This document shows positions 12,493 through 24,789 of a stretch of 64,000 nt of DNA, piece by piece. The notes under the pieces are model-generated. The model searched no databases and was not told where the DNA came from. It worked only from the letters and a program-made list of their open reading frames with translations. How positions within the stretch are numbered: position 1 is the first letter of the stretch; each line of letters starts with the position of its first letter. The stretch lies in contig NC_056755.1 in the NCBI RefSeq assembly GCF_018687715.1, positions 21,855,501-21,919,500 on the forward strand, read 5' to 3'. A program made the translations under genes and the position numbers. The stretch comes from Carya illinoinensis (Eukaryota > Streptophyta > Magnoliopsida > Fagales > Juglandaceae).

Positions 12493-13525
12493 GAATGCAA
12501 TCTAGATTACGGATGTTTATCCGGATTCGGATATATGAAAATAACTGAAACTAGATCCAGATTTCAAAAATCAGGTAGTTATCTGTATTCGGGCGTATAA
12601 CTGGATTCAATTCGAAATGAAACTGGATATTCGATTTTTTTACTTTTTTCTTTTTAAAACCTGGATATCCTGGTTATATTTGGATTGAATCCGGATTTTG
12701 TAATACTTTAAAAAAAAACTTTATAACTTTGAAAAAGAATTAAGCACTTTTGCTTTTTAAAATAAAATCTGATATCATATTTAAATTGCCTTTTTTAAAA
12801 AATAAATTAATTTAAACACTTTTTAAAAGTTTTTTTAAAAAATAACTTAAAGAACAAAATAAATTAAAATGTAAAATACATAATATTATTGTTACATCAC
12901 ATTGCAAAACATAAATTTATAAAAAAAACATAATACATAACAACTAATTAAACTAATACAATATCATTACTCTTAACCAATAAAAAAAATAAAAATAAAT
13001 AAACAATGTTACTACTTTTCACATCTTCAATCTGGAATTGGGATAATTGCACAAGGGAATTGTTTTGATATAAGCACATGCCAAATCATGTATTGATATA
13101 AGAAAATTAATATGGTGCAGTATTATCGATAACATATATTACAAATAGATGGAACAATTAGGAATTGCAAATAATTAAACCATGCCTATTGAAGAATTAT
13201 TAGTACCCAAACTACATCATTATGGAGATCTTCAAGTTTGTACAGTGCATTAGAGGGTGTTGAAATCTTTTTTCCAGTCATTCCAAGGTACGCACTTGTA
13301 GGTCTACATAGTTGTTAAACAGTCTGAAAGAGTATAGAGACAATGACAACTATGCCCCTGCATTTCTTGATTATTTGCCTTTGTTTTTTACTCATGACCA
13401 CTTCCAAAGTGGCCAACCCTTCTCATGCTTTTTACATGATCCCATAATAAGATTAAAGATTGAAGAAATGGATTGTTTCCAGTAAAATAAAAAGGAACAT
13501 ATGCTTTTAACAACAAAAAGCATAC
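12493..13525. other. Non-coding region rich in CCGGATAT-like repeats
   Basis: At 12507-12680 the sequence has many short GGATATCCGG/ATCCGGATT variants. Similar CCGGTTACGGATATCCGG sequence returns at 15595-15615, so 12.5-15.6 kb might be one decayed element. No terminal repeats could be defined. The rest is AT-rich without ORFs. Confidence 0.3.
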
Positions 13526-13622
13526 CAACTCATCCTTCTCCTAGACTCTGCACAGCTATATGTGCAAACCCAACATCTGGGAACAAGCCAATTTTGTTTT
13601 CTGATATAGCAAGAAGAGTCTC
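13526..13622 (-). pseudogene. Exon remnant of a 3-hydroxyisobutyryl-CoA hydrolase-like gene
   Basis: A 97-bp exon-like segment on the minus strand between an AG acceptor (TTTCAG) and a GT donor (GGTATGC). It encodes [20 protein letters not shown], then [10 protein letters not shown], which matches the [10 protein letters not shown] core of the crotonase-fold hydrolase of valine catabolism. A TGA interrupts the frame near its end. I could not identify neighbouring exons, so this is probably a captured or relict fragment. Confidence 0.55.
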
Positions 13623-13693
13623 CTGAAATACATCAACACAAGATTAAAGTGAAAGAAATTAAAATGACAGTATGGTACAGTTGGTAAAACTAA

Positions 13694-14188
13694 GTGCATG
13701 TTTGGGATTGTGGTGGGAAATATAGTTTATAACTTTAGAATTTATAACTTATAATTTAAGTAATAAGTTTTATTATTAAAAAGTGTTTAGTAATCATATG
13801 TTTAAAGCACTTTCAAACATGTTACGTTTGTTTGGAAACAGGTTAAAAAAAAAAATACTTTTTGAGGTAGAAATGACGATTATTTAAATTTTTAAAGATT
13901 ATGATCATATTGTTGAAAGTTTGAAAGTTGTAATTATCTTAAAGTTGTATAGATATTTTCGTCCATTAAATGTCTTTTTAAAATTCGAATTATGATCCGC
14001 ATTATCCAAAAAAATACTTTTGAGAAAAAGTATTAAAATAATACTTTTCCTCAAACGTACTTTTTAGCTTATTTGAGATTAAAAGTGCTTTAATATGTAA
14101 GACCAAACAACCTAATTTTTTTTATTAAATATCTTTTAAGAATATTTAAGTACTTTTTAAGACTAATAATGCAACCCCAAACAGGCCC
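13694..14188. mobile_element. PIF/Harbinger-like MITE with TAA target duplication
   Basis: The 495-bp AT-rich element is flanked by TAA at 13691-13693 and 14189-14191. Its ends are imperfect inverted repeats: GTGCATGTTTGGG on the left and GGGCCTGTTTGGGG as reverse complement of the right. It has no ORF. The 3-bp TSD and GTTTGGG ends fit PIF/Harbinger-derived MITEs. Confidence 0.65.
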
Positions 14189-15336
14189 TAATACTACATT
14201 ACCTCTCTATATTAACACAAACATATCTTTGTTATGATCCGGTAGCAGCCATGACCTAACCAAAGATGCATCAAGTATACATCTAAAGAAGCTTTCACAC
14301 TAGAGCCACATTGTTTTCAAGTTTTGATAATTAAGACAGGTGTCGAATTCAGATACAAGCACTAGTTCAACGTATGATCAAAAGCTCTTTTATCGAAGAT
14401 CGTGATATTTAAAAATGGGAAACAACTCAAATTGCAAAAGATATGCTTGATAATGTAGCCATCCATCTAGTTTTAGTATTAGTTTAACAAAGTTCACAAT
14501 GTTATCAATCTGGATGGTATATACTTAAAAGGACACAACAATTAATATAGCCATTCATTCATGCATTGACCACGAATGGTTACCTTCAAAATCTTACCTA
14601 ACACTTGAAAACCAAAACTAACCACGAAACTGAAATAAAAATATGAATGGAAAAGAGATTAAAGCCAAATAAAATTCTAGAGATAGTAAGAAAAACAAAA
14701 TATGATGGTTAAAAAATGTGTGAAATAAACTATCCACATGGGACTCTTAACTTTCTCAGCAAAAGCATCAACTGTTCTACTTCCTCTTCTATTTTATGTG
14801 TTTTCAAACACAGTTGCTTAGATCACTGTAGAATTAATATAAACCCGAGAAAAAAACTGGAGTACATGCTGGGTTTCTGATCAGATTTCTCCAAACCTAG
14901 ATCCAAACTAAAAGGAAGGAAAAAAAAAATTAAATGAATGCAGTGGAGAAATAGAGAACTTCAGATTCTCGACATACAACGTCCAGATAAATTAATAGTA
15001 AGAAACAAAATCGAAAATAGACTAGAGATTAGGAAAAAACCAAACCCAGATGGCCAGATCTAAACCGAAAAGAAGAGAAAAAAAAGTTTAATAAATACAA
15101 TCAAAGCATCTAGAGAGATTAATGGAGCAAAAACTCACATCCCAAGCAAAAGTCGTAGCCCCAACTGCAAAAATCCTTTACTTTTTATAGATCTACACAC
15201 AAACTCAAATCTATAAATATGAACTCAGATCTAGATAAAGTGGGTAACGGCCAAACGAGAGAGGAAAGTGATATACAAACACTAAAACTCAGATCTAGCA
15301 AAAGTGGGCAATGACAGAGGAAACTGATATACAAAC

Positions 15337-15385
<49 letters not shown>

Positions 15386-15745
15386 ATACCGAATAACGAG
15401 AAAAACTTGGGAGAATAAAGTAATATTACTGGACGGCAGCGACTCTAGTCACCGGCAACAATGGATCCAACTATGAACAAGAGTTAGGGTTTCGACAATC
15501 AGGGGGTGAGAGGATTGTCGAGGTCTCCGTAAGGGTGTGAGTGTGAATGTGAAGTGTTAGGTTTGGTTTTTTTTGTTTTGTTTTTAAAATTAAAACCGGT
15601 TACGGATATCCGGTTATAAAACCAAATATGGTCTTTTATACTTAATTTTCCGTCTGGTCTTTTACATTGAATTCCAATAAAATTTGAAAGTCGATTAATC
15701 TGCTATATGCGAAAATCGTAGCTGGCTACTGCACGCATGCTATAT
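14189..15745. other. Non-coding region
   Basis: No gene is recognised on either strand. It holds a 45-bp (AG)n tract and, near 15420-15560, GC-richer sequence ending in a TTTTTTGTTTTG run. It may belong to the same decayed element as 12.5 kb. Confidence 0.35.
15339..15383. repeat. (AG)n microsatellite
   Basis: About 22 uninterrupted AG units. Confidence 0.98.
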
Positions 15746-15899
15746 CTACTGTATATATAAATGCAAATGTTGGATGAATAGAGTTTTCGTCTAACAATTT
15801 TGTTTTCCATTTTGCCCCTGTTTTGTTTTCCAAATTTCCATTCTTCCTAGCTGGATGTGTATGTTTTTGCCTTGGATTCCTTTTGCTTTTAAACTAACG

Positions 15900-15903
<4 letters not shown>

Positions 15904-15945
<42 letters not shown>
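15904..15945. repeat. (CT)n microsatellite
   Basis: About 20 uninterrupted CT units. Confidence 0.98.
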
Positions 15946-15947
<2 letters not shown>

Positions 15948-16151
15948 CAACCGTCTCTCTTTTTCTTTCTCCATTAGCCGCAACCCTCTCCATTAGTAGA
16001 AATCATTGATGTCTTGGTCTCCATTACTGACTTGCAGTTGGGCCCCGTAGTTTTTTAGATCTGCCGCAGATCTTTAGCCCTGTTCTCTAGATCTGCTTCA
16101 GATTTGTTCGGAAGCATGTGCTCATATTTTTTATATAAACATCCAAGAGGA

Positions 16152-16183
<32 letters not shown>

Positions 16184-16794
16184 TGTATTTGCAGGTGTAG
16201 ATGATGTAGATCTTAGATATTTGTTGGAGAAGGACGCCATGGCCGACTACAAGGAGGACGCCATGATGTAGATTGGGGTGGCTCGAGTCATGGAGGCCCA
16301 CGGTGGCTCGTTGTGGCACTGCAAGCGGCTTGGGTGGCGGTGTTATTTGTGGCTACATGGATTTGTGTAGATTTGAGAGGGAGAGAGATCCTAGGGTAGG
16401 GTAAAGAGATTGCCATGGGTGGTCGGCATGGGGAAATCGGTGGTGTTGTGGCCAATAGGGCTGGGCCAGTGCACCACGGCAACGATACAAGGATCTAACG
16501 AGATCCGGGAGATAGAGAGAGAGAGAGTGCTTCGGTAAGGAAGAGATAGGACTTGCGGTGGGGAGCTCATCATTGGTGGTGTGCTCGTAGTACCTTCGAC
16601 TTGCGATGGCGATTGGTGGAGGAGGTTGTGAGGGAGAAATCGGGGAGAGAAATTGTGTGTTTTGGCATGGCTATGGGGAGAGAAAGAGACGGTCGGATAT
16701 TGGGGGGTTCGGTGTGGGGTGATGCCATCAATGTTGTGGCGGTGACTGCTGGTCGCGGTGGTGGCCGACGAGGGAAGAGGGAGGTTATGGTATC

Positions 16795-16878
<84 letters not shown>

Positions 16879-19510
16879 ATAAGGGAAAAAGCTAGGGTTT
16901 GGTGGGTTTTAATCTAGGCCATTTATTTTACGGTTTTAAGATCTAATTCAACAGTAAGGATTTAATCATAAGATTGATCTACTTTTTATTCTTATGATTA
17001 CTTTTTTTCCCCCTTATAGATGGATTTAAAGTTGAATAATAGTATTTTTTATATTAGATTTTATTTATAGATCACTTTGATTAATGTCGCATATAAATTA
17101 TTGTGATTAAAAAATAATAAATAAAGTTATTTTCTTTGGTTGGATAGCTCCATTCCATAATTAACGAGCGGAATCAAAAGATATTGCTTTTCATCACCTT
17201 CGTCGAGATTTTTATTTATCTCAAGAGAAAATCTTCTAACATGTTCTGATGATGTCTAAAAAACAGCCACTAATAAAATGTTGCCACGTAATTCTCCTGA
17301 GAAACTTATCTTGAGCCACAAAAACATAGGATGCTGCCCAGACCCACCCTCTTCCAATCCCATGAACACCCTTTCTCTTTCAACGGATTTGCCTAAAGCC
17401 AATTCCCTCACCGAATGACGACCATGAATGCTCAAACCCACCTCCCAAAACCAACTATCTCTTCCAACCAGAGATATTTTGCCAAAAATAAAATCGAAAT
17501 TCTTGGCAATTTCATTTGCCAAGTGACCATGATTACTTGTTCTAGGCAATCTTTGATGTTTCTTGTAATTCTCTGTGATCTTTGGCGATCATTCCAATGA
17601 ACTATGGATTGATTTTGATAGTGTTCAATTTTTCTCATTATTGATGTTGATGGTGTTTCTGCTAGTTAATGAAAAAGAACAGACGTTTTATGATATTTGG
17701 TATTTGTGATGTTATGCTCTCATCTCCAGGATGTTCTGTCATGATTGCCACCATTGTTAGAAATTATGATTGGAAACCTCTCAAGGTAGAAGACGGCGTT
17801 GCATTTTTGAAATTATTGAACTAAACAAGCAATGCTCAAGAATTTCTAAATAAAAAACAGAAAAAACCCTTCAAAATAAATAACAATGCGGCAAGACTTA
17901 AAAACTCTTTGGTGTTTATAGGTAGAAGACGACGCTGCATTTCTAAATAAAAAAATTGAAAAACAAACTATTTTTAGACTATGGAGAACTGAGGATGACT
18001 GCTAGTTGTGGCGGCAAAATTGTTCCAGCGTCAGCTAATGGTTGACGATGTTGTGAAGAAAAAATTGTAGCGGTTGAGAATGGAGAAGAAGTCATCGGAG
18101 TGAGCTGAGAAAGAGGAATAAAAAAAAAAAAAAAAAAAAAAAAAACTACAACGGAAAGAAATAAAAGGTAGGATTTTTTTACTCTAAATCTGCTGTAGTG
18201 CAGCTCAAGAACTTATTATGTGAATAGCTTACGTGTCTATATCTTATTGGTCTCTGTTAATCTCAACAAAATAGGTAAATCCACTTTAAAGCGGAACTCT
18301 CGTCTCAAATCTCAAATCACCAACTCTAAAATTAAATTCATTATAATATATAATTTGAGGAGTTGGGTATCAATGAGTCCTCGAATTAAATATATTATAT
18401 ATATGATCCATAATGCTTCAAATAAAGACAATTAATCGCAGAAGAAAAATGCCAGGCTCTCCAAGAATTGTTTTGAATTTAAAAAAAAATATATATATAT
18501 ATATATTTAAGGATGTCAATGGGGTTGTCGTAAATGTGCTTCATTTGACCTTACATCAGAAGCATTATCCTTTTCCCCAAATGTGTTCTGTTTTGAACTT
18601 TTAGAAGACATTCTTTATGTTTACTTCCGTTTTAATTTGCTTCAATAAAGTGCGTTTCTTATGTTTATGTTCCATATTGTGCAGATGCATTCCTTCCAAA
18701 AAAGAAAGATACAGAGAAAACCAGATGGTGTTGTTGGCAAAGTCGAAGTTAGTATCTTCAAAGCATTTTGGTGCTCAATTCAATCAAAATGCCTTCCCAA
18801 TATCTTGTTCTAACTCAGTAATGAAGCTTGTATTGATATTGCCTTCTCTTCCACTGGAAGATTTACTTGCTGATGTCGAACAAGTGAAGAAGAAGGTGAG
18901 AGTGATAGCATGATGGAGTGTTGGATTTTCTCACGGAGGGATGTACATATGAGATTTTTATTTATTTATGAGATTTTATCATGCATCTATGTACATATGA
19001 GATTGTTATATTATAAATTATTAGATTGTGAAAATGAAAACGAATATAATTATTAGAGGTTAGTGAAGTTTGTGAAAATAAAATAAAAAATTAATTAAAA
19101 AAATATTAAAAAAATAACAATATTTTATTATTATAAAGAATGTGATGGTTAATCCAACGTATATTCTAAATTTTGAGTTATTAACTAAAAGTAAAAATAT
19201 TACATATTTTTAAAATTTTAAAAATTAAAATGATCAATCTAACGCCAATGTTCTAACTAGCTAATTACTTAGCAAATAAAAAAATGCAAAAAAAAAAAAA
19301 AAAAATGATGGTCGATTATTTCAATGAGAATATTATGAGATAGCTCCTTGAGTCCTTATGGTAGACAAAATGGGGAAAAAGACATGCGGGCTTCCGCTCC
19401 AGCATGCAGTTCCGCTCAAAAGCAAGAAAAAAGAAAATTTTTCATTTTTCACTAATGGTGGGTCCCGTGTGTTTAAAAAAGCAATTGAAAAATCGAAGAC
19501 AAAGGAAATT
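15946..19510. other. Non-coding or unrecognised region
   Basis: Several ORFs of 60-110 codons occur, but none resembles a family I know. The part at 16.2-16.9 kb is GC-rich with GGTGGT/TGGCGG-type low-complexity sequence, like the leader of a non-autonomous element. A poly(A) run of about 25 lies at 18120-18145. The segment GGTAGAAGACG(G/A)CG(T/C)TGCATTT occurs twice (17786 and 17921). The ORF at 18617-18913 (98 codons) is unidentified. Confidence 0.35.
16797..16874. repeat. Long (GA)n microsatellite
   Basis: About 38 uninterrupted GA units, the longest dinucleotide tract in the window. It inflates an ORF (16553-16882) into a repeating Arg-Glu tail, which is therefore not credible as a gene. 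Confidence 0.98.
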
Positions 19511-20282
19511 ATCACATTATATATTTATGTCAATATTAATATGAAAATTAATGAAGGTGAGAAAAGAAATTTAAACAAAACATAATAAAAAATAAGAAAA
19601 AAGTATGGACTTTATATATAAGTCTACGTTCTATTTAAATATATAATTATAACTATTAGAAGTTTAACAAAAAGAAATTTTAAACATTTATGATGTTGCT
19701 TCAGTTAAATATATGTAGACATGTATATATATGGAGATATAATACATAAAAAATATTAGAAGCATTTATAGCAAAAGGAGAAGAACTAAATATTTTATTC
19801 TAAATAAATTCATACAGATTATATTAAATCAATTAAAGTAGTTAGTATGTCTAAGAATAGAACAAATCTATTAAAAAAATCAAGCTGATGAGGAAAAAAA
19901 TTATTCGTAAAAGAAACATGTGATGTCATCTATTTTTGTCAAATACATATGCATTTATATAAATATTAAAAAATAGAATAAAACCTCTTCACATAAAAAA
20001 AAAAAAAAATGTATCAGGAAGTAGAGGACAAGAAAGAGAAGAGAAAGCAGATGAAATCGATAACAAGCGAATTCAAGAACATTAATATAAGACGTTAACT
20101 TGTAGGTAAAGTCTATGTTTTTTTTTTTTCACTTTTTATCATTTTATGTTCAATTTTTGTTTAGATTTTTTTTTCTCACATTCTCATTTATTTTGTACTA
20201 TTTTTATTTTTTTCTTTATTTTTATCAACTGGTATTTTTTTTTTCAATTGGGCATACGTGCAGCGCACGTTGCCCTTACTAG
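19511..20282 (+). mobile_element. Candidate non-autonomous Helitron
   Basis: The right end has a stem-loop GGGCATACGTGC-AGC-GCACGTTGCCC (20250-20275), followed by TTACTAG with a T next. This is the hairpin plus CTRR terminus expected of a Helitron inserted between A and T. A plausible left end is TCACATTATATATTTATGTC after an A at 19510. No Rep/helicase coding is present. The right end is convincing, but the left end is only a guess. Confidence 0.5.
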
Positions 20283-20737
20283 TAGATATATATATATATA
20301 TATACACACACAAAATTGTCAACAAAAAGGATATTAGGCTAATTCCCCGATCAAATATCCAGTGTCACATGATCATACATATATATAATGGAATTTGTGG
20401 AACAGAAAGTGGCACAGATCGACGTTATTTCCCTTAACATTCATGCTAAGATCACATCTTTTATTTACATACATATAATCAAAGCATGGCTTGTCTATCG
20501 ACTTTGGAAATTAAGGCCCATGATGGCAAAGCCGAAGATGCTTACAAAGAGGGCTGCAAACCCAACAACTCCAACTGCTACCTCTGCAAGGAAGTCATGT
20601 TTGTATCCAAAATAACTTCTCGCAAAAGCTTTGACTATTAAACCTGTATCAAGCATGTCTTTCTACACGATCTCCAGGCTGGGAAGCAACCAATCCATAC
20701 ACGGTCCAAGCTATTGGACATGCCCAGCAATACGATC

Positions 20738-21294
20738 CAAAGTTTTAAAAACCGTTCCGTTCCGGTCAGAATGGCCGGAATTTTTCGTACTGGAACAGTG
20801 ACCTGAACCGGATAGGTGTCTATTCCGTTCCGGATCAAATTCCGGCCGTTCCGGTCAATTCCGGTCGGAATTCCGGTATTCCGGTCCAAAAAAAAAAAAC
20901 TCTCTTGTAAATAAGTTGAAAAATAATGAATAAAATTGTACTTTTAGAATTCAAATACCTCTTTCCGTGCACTAGAAGTATTGTTACTTTTAATAATCTG
21001 TCTATTCTTTAATTTTTTTCTTTTATTTTTGTGTCTTAACTCAAGTTTATGATTTTTTTCAATATATATTCATTTTATAAATCTTTAATTCTTCTATATA
21101 TATACATATATACATATCACACACTTACATATATATGTATTTATTTTATTAATTGTTAGTTTATATATACATATAAATATTTATATATAATATATAATTA
21201 ATTCCGAAACGGTACACCGAAACGTACCGGTACCGAAATATTCCATTCCAGTGCCTCGACCGGAATGGTCTCCGGAACGGATTTCAAAACTTTG
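20738..21294. mobile_element. hAT-type MITE with 8-bp TSD, inside the last PDR pseudogene exon
   Basis: A 557-bp element flanked by the perfect 8-bp duplication ATACGATC (20730-20737 and 21295-21302). Its terminal inverted repeats are CAAAGTTTTaAAAaCCGTTCCG and the reverse complement of the right end, CAAAGTTTTgAAAtCCGTTCCG. The interior is rich in TTCCGGTC-type repeats and has no ORF. An 8-bp TSD is the hallmark of hAT transposition. Removing it restores a continuous WWRSYCWACP-encoding exon. Confidence 0.93.
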
Positions 21295-21534
21295 ATACGA
21301 TCTCCACCAAATGGTATCTGCTAACGTTGTTTAATTTTTTTTTTATAGGTAAAAGAAGTTTTATTGATTTGCGTAAATAGGCAAAATCCGAATACATAGA
21401 AAGTACACAAAAAAGAGCCTAATTACAAAACTACGTGCTACTGATAGTAACATACAAGTCATTAAGACTTGTTTTGTTCAAAACAATAGAAGAGATCCAA
21501 AGCAATAAAGTATGAAAGAAAAAATCTCTAAAAC

Positions 21535-24500
21535 TGTGACGCCCCCAAATTCCGTTTGGGATTGGACGGATATTTGAAGCGTCGAGACATGTAACACAAG
21601 GTTACCTGCCCCGTTCATGACATATAAGATGCAATGTTCCTAACATGCATCTAACATTATATAATATTCGCAGCGGATAAATTATTTCTTTAGTAATACT
21701 ATGCACCAAATTGAAAATATCCCAAATGCTTAAAACATACTTGATATATAAAGACTCATTGAACAACTAAGATCATAACATTAGTCCAAAATGATTATGA
21801 TCCAAAAAGTACTGGAGATGCAACTCCATCGTACAAGTAGTAATTTAACTACTATATTAACATTAACGACGCACCGTCGTTCAGTCGACTGTATCTAGTT
21901 GGTCAGCTCCTGATCCTCCTTCAGGTCTTATAACAAGATCTACCATTCGGGGGTAATGGTAGTTGGGACTACCACAGTGAGATTTGATTACAAATCTCAG
22001 CAAATTAACAAAAAACTTCCACACAGACAAATGATGCATGGATAACAGTAAAAGCATAAATCCATAATCAAATTCATAAGTAATTAAAGTATAACTTAGC
22101 GTACAACATATCATAATTGACATAACTTAAATTGAAACATGAACTGAACTTGACTTGACATGAACTTGATCTGAAACTTGACTTAGCATGAAAAATACAT
22201 ACTCCACAGTTGTTGTGGCCCCATGTATTCTACACAAACTTGACTTAACATGAAAAATACATACTCCACAGTTGTTGTAGCCCCATGTATTCTATGTGTA
22301 AATACATACTCCACAATTGTTGTGGCCCCATGTATTCTACACATCACAATGTAGTTAAATACATACTCCACAGTTGTTGTGGCCCCATGTATTTTACATA
22401 ATCTTGACTTAACATGAAAAATACATACTCCACAGTTGTTGTGGCCCCATGTATTCTACGTGTAAATACATACTCCACAATTGTTGTGGCCCCATGTATT
22501 CTACACAAACTTGACTTAACATAACTTGAAATATATGACCAACTTGAGATAAAAACATTTCGTAACATGACATAACATATAATAGACCACATATTTAACA
22601 TGACATACTTGTAATGTACAGTAATACATGACAGAATATATTATGTAACAGATAAAAATTGATGACAGAATAAATTCTGTAAAATAGACAATTACGTGCT
22701 AACTTGGCATGGCATGACATATATGATAACACACATACATACACTGTAGTTCCTTTATTTAGCACACATACACAGTAGACTGCTAGTAAGTTAAAAGCTA
22801 ACTTACCTCGATCTCCGCGTTTCTTATAAAACCTCAAGTGCGATCACGAGGAACTGTAATTAGTGATTCTAAAAGTTAGCATTAAATCACTAATAACTTG
22901 AAATATGGAAAATACTAACTTAAAGAGTAAAATTTCCATTTTACTCTCTACATGTAGGAAAATGACCATTTTACCCATAACTTAAGGATTTTGCATACTA
23001 ACTCCAAAAGTCACCAAAATTTACATGCCTCATGTAAATTTTATTCTCAATTCAAATATCAATTTAGAAAAATTTAAAACTAATCACAACTATTAAAACT
23101 CCATAGGGCCGAAATTCCCATATGTTATTTCTATTGATTTTTGTTTCCAACTTGTTTTGATCAACCTTTTGATCTATGACTTATAAATATGTGATCTTCA
23201 AACCAAACCATCACATGATTTAAAAAGATGTCCTAAAACATATATAAGCTTCTAATTCAAGATCACATGGTTAAAAATTAACCAAAACATAAATTTAGCC
23301 AAGAACATCCACACTTTGGCTTATTTGAATATCTCTTTACATAAAATTTCATATCTTTGAAACTAACATTAAATATCTTCAAAATAATATTCTAATATGT
23401 ATATAAGATGCTTAGGATCCTCCAATAAAATTATCAAAGTCATTGGAATAGGTTTAGACCACCAAAGAGTTAAACTTTCTCAAAACAGAAACTGCTTTTT
23501 TCCTCTTCCAGTTTCTAAGTTTCTAAATCTAAGAAAATCTTTCATCAAAACCTTTAATCATGCAAAAATCCTCAACCAGTAGTTATATACACATGTTAAC
23601 AATACTCCATAAAAATTTTGGACCAATATCTATCAATTAGCTTGGTCAAAAACTCCAAACTATAACATATTCTCCAGTTTATCTCCCAGAATGACCTTTC
23701 TATAGTTTATATAATATTTGACTGACCAAATGATCTTCAAATTGGACAAATAAGATATCCATATAAACTAGACTCAAAAAGGAACAACTTATATGAAGGA
23801 GACTTTATGATAAAACACTTACAAAAATTTCGAAATGGGCGTGCAAAAAAACTCCTAAAAGCTGTCCGAGAGAAAGTGTTTGATATTCTTTTAAAGGAAT
23901 GTGTAAATGAAGATAAGTTCGTGGGTGATGGCTGGAGATGCTTATGGATGAGATAAGGAAGATGATAAGGCTGGAGTTGAGAGTTGAGTGTAGTTTTCTC
24001 CTACCCAAAATATCTATAAAAGATTATCTCAAAATATTCTATCCAATAATATCTACAAAAATCAGTTTAAGATGTTTTCCAAATGTGGAGTAGACTTGGA
24101 AGAGTAAGGTGGCTAAAATCTTTCCATGTGTATTTTAAATCTCTATTCTTAAGATATTTTTCAAATGTGTATTTTGCTTAGGTGTCATGATCTCACACCT
24201 TGATTTCCTTCACAATTCCATCTAATGGTTTCTCTTTGTGCCAAGTATCTAATACTATTCATTATGTGTGGATAAGATCTTGCCAAGTGTCCAAATAAAA
24301 TATCGCTAACCTAATTTGGACATTTCACACTGTGATTTTGAAAACACTGCGCTTAGTACGTTTACCGAAGTTACTATTCACTCCAAAATAAATGTAATAA
24401 ACTTAGTACTGAAAAATCCTAAATATTTAATTAAGCCTAGTGGTGTAGACTATAATGTATTCTGACACTTCTAACTATCTCAAATAATTAAAATCGCATT

Positions 24501-24646
24501 TCTGGCACCATAGTGAGTGATAACATTAACTATGTTGACAGGCTAAAACCTATGCGATTAGTGGATTCGTGAAAGCTTATAGAGTCTTTACGAGGTTCCT
24601 AAAGTCAATAGAAATTTCACAATTGAATTACTAGCGGGCTGTTACA
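21535..24646. mobile_element. 3.1-kb LTR-like element (probable solo LTR) with 5-bp TSD
   Basis: It begins TGTGACGCCCCC and ends GGGCTGTTACA, so the TG...CA ends are extended by near-complementary TGTGAC/GTTACA. The duplication AAAAC flanks it (21530-21534 and 24647-24651). It splits the LINE 3' UTR cleanly. No gag, pol or internal second LTR is seen. A solo LTR of a long-LTR family, or a non-autonomous LTR-only element, fits best. It contains the six-copy hairpin array at 22193-22520. Confidence 0.85.
22193..22520. repeat. Six-copy tandem array of hairpin-forming units
   Basis: Six copies of a unit of about 38 bp, starting near 22193, 22255, 22301, 22355, 22420 and 22465, with spacers of 8-25 bp. 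Each unit contains AATACAT ... ATGTATT as an outer stem and CCACA-GTTGT-TGTGG as an inner stem, separated by ACT and CCCC. Spacers such as AACTTGACTTAACATGAAA also recur, giving a higher-order repeat. Confidence 0.92.
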
Positions 24647-24789
24647 AAAACTATCCAGGGAGTGTTCCCTATCTTCAAAATAGCGGCCATTTCTTTCGTC
24701 CCATGTACACCACATTTAACATAAAGGTATCATCTTCTATACAGCTGTGATCTGGCGATTGTCCCTTATCCCTCACCAACAAGACAATA

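Noticed and set aside
16553..16882. 109-codon ORF ending in an Arg-Glu repeat
   Set aside because: The C-terminal third is just the translated (GA)n microsatellite and the rest has no family resemblance.
17256..17638. Overlapping minus-strand ORFs of 97 and 68 codons
   Set aside because: No recognisable family, no splice pattern and overlapping ORFs on the opposite strand. Left as unrecognised.
22193..22520. CRISPR-like array
   Set aside because: The repeats are imperfect, the spacers themselves recur, and the context is a plant LTR-like element.
22183..22601. ORFs with a repeated GATTTVEYVF-type peptide
   Set aside because: The periodic peptide reflects the tandem DNA hairpin array. Repeat spacing is not constant in multiples of three, and no start or domain supports coding.
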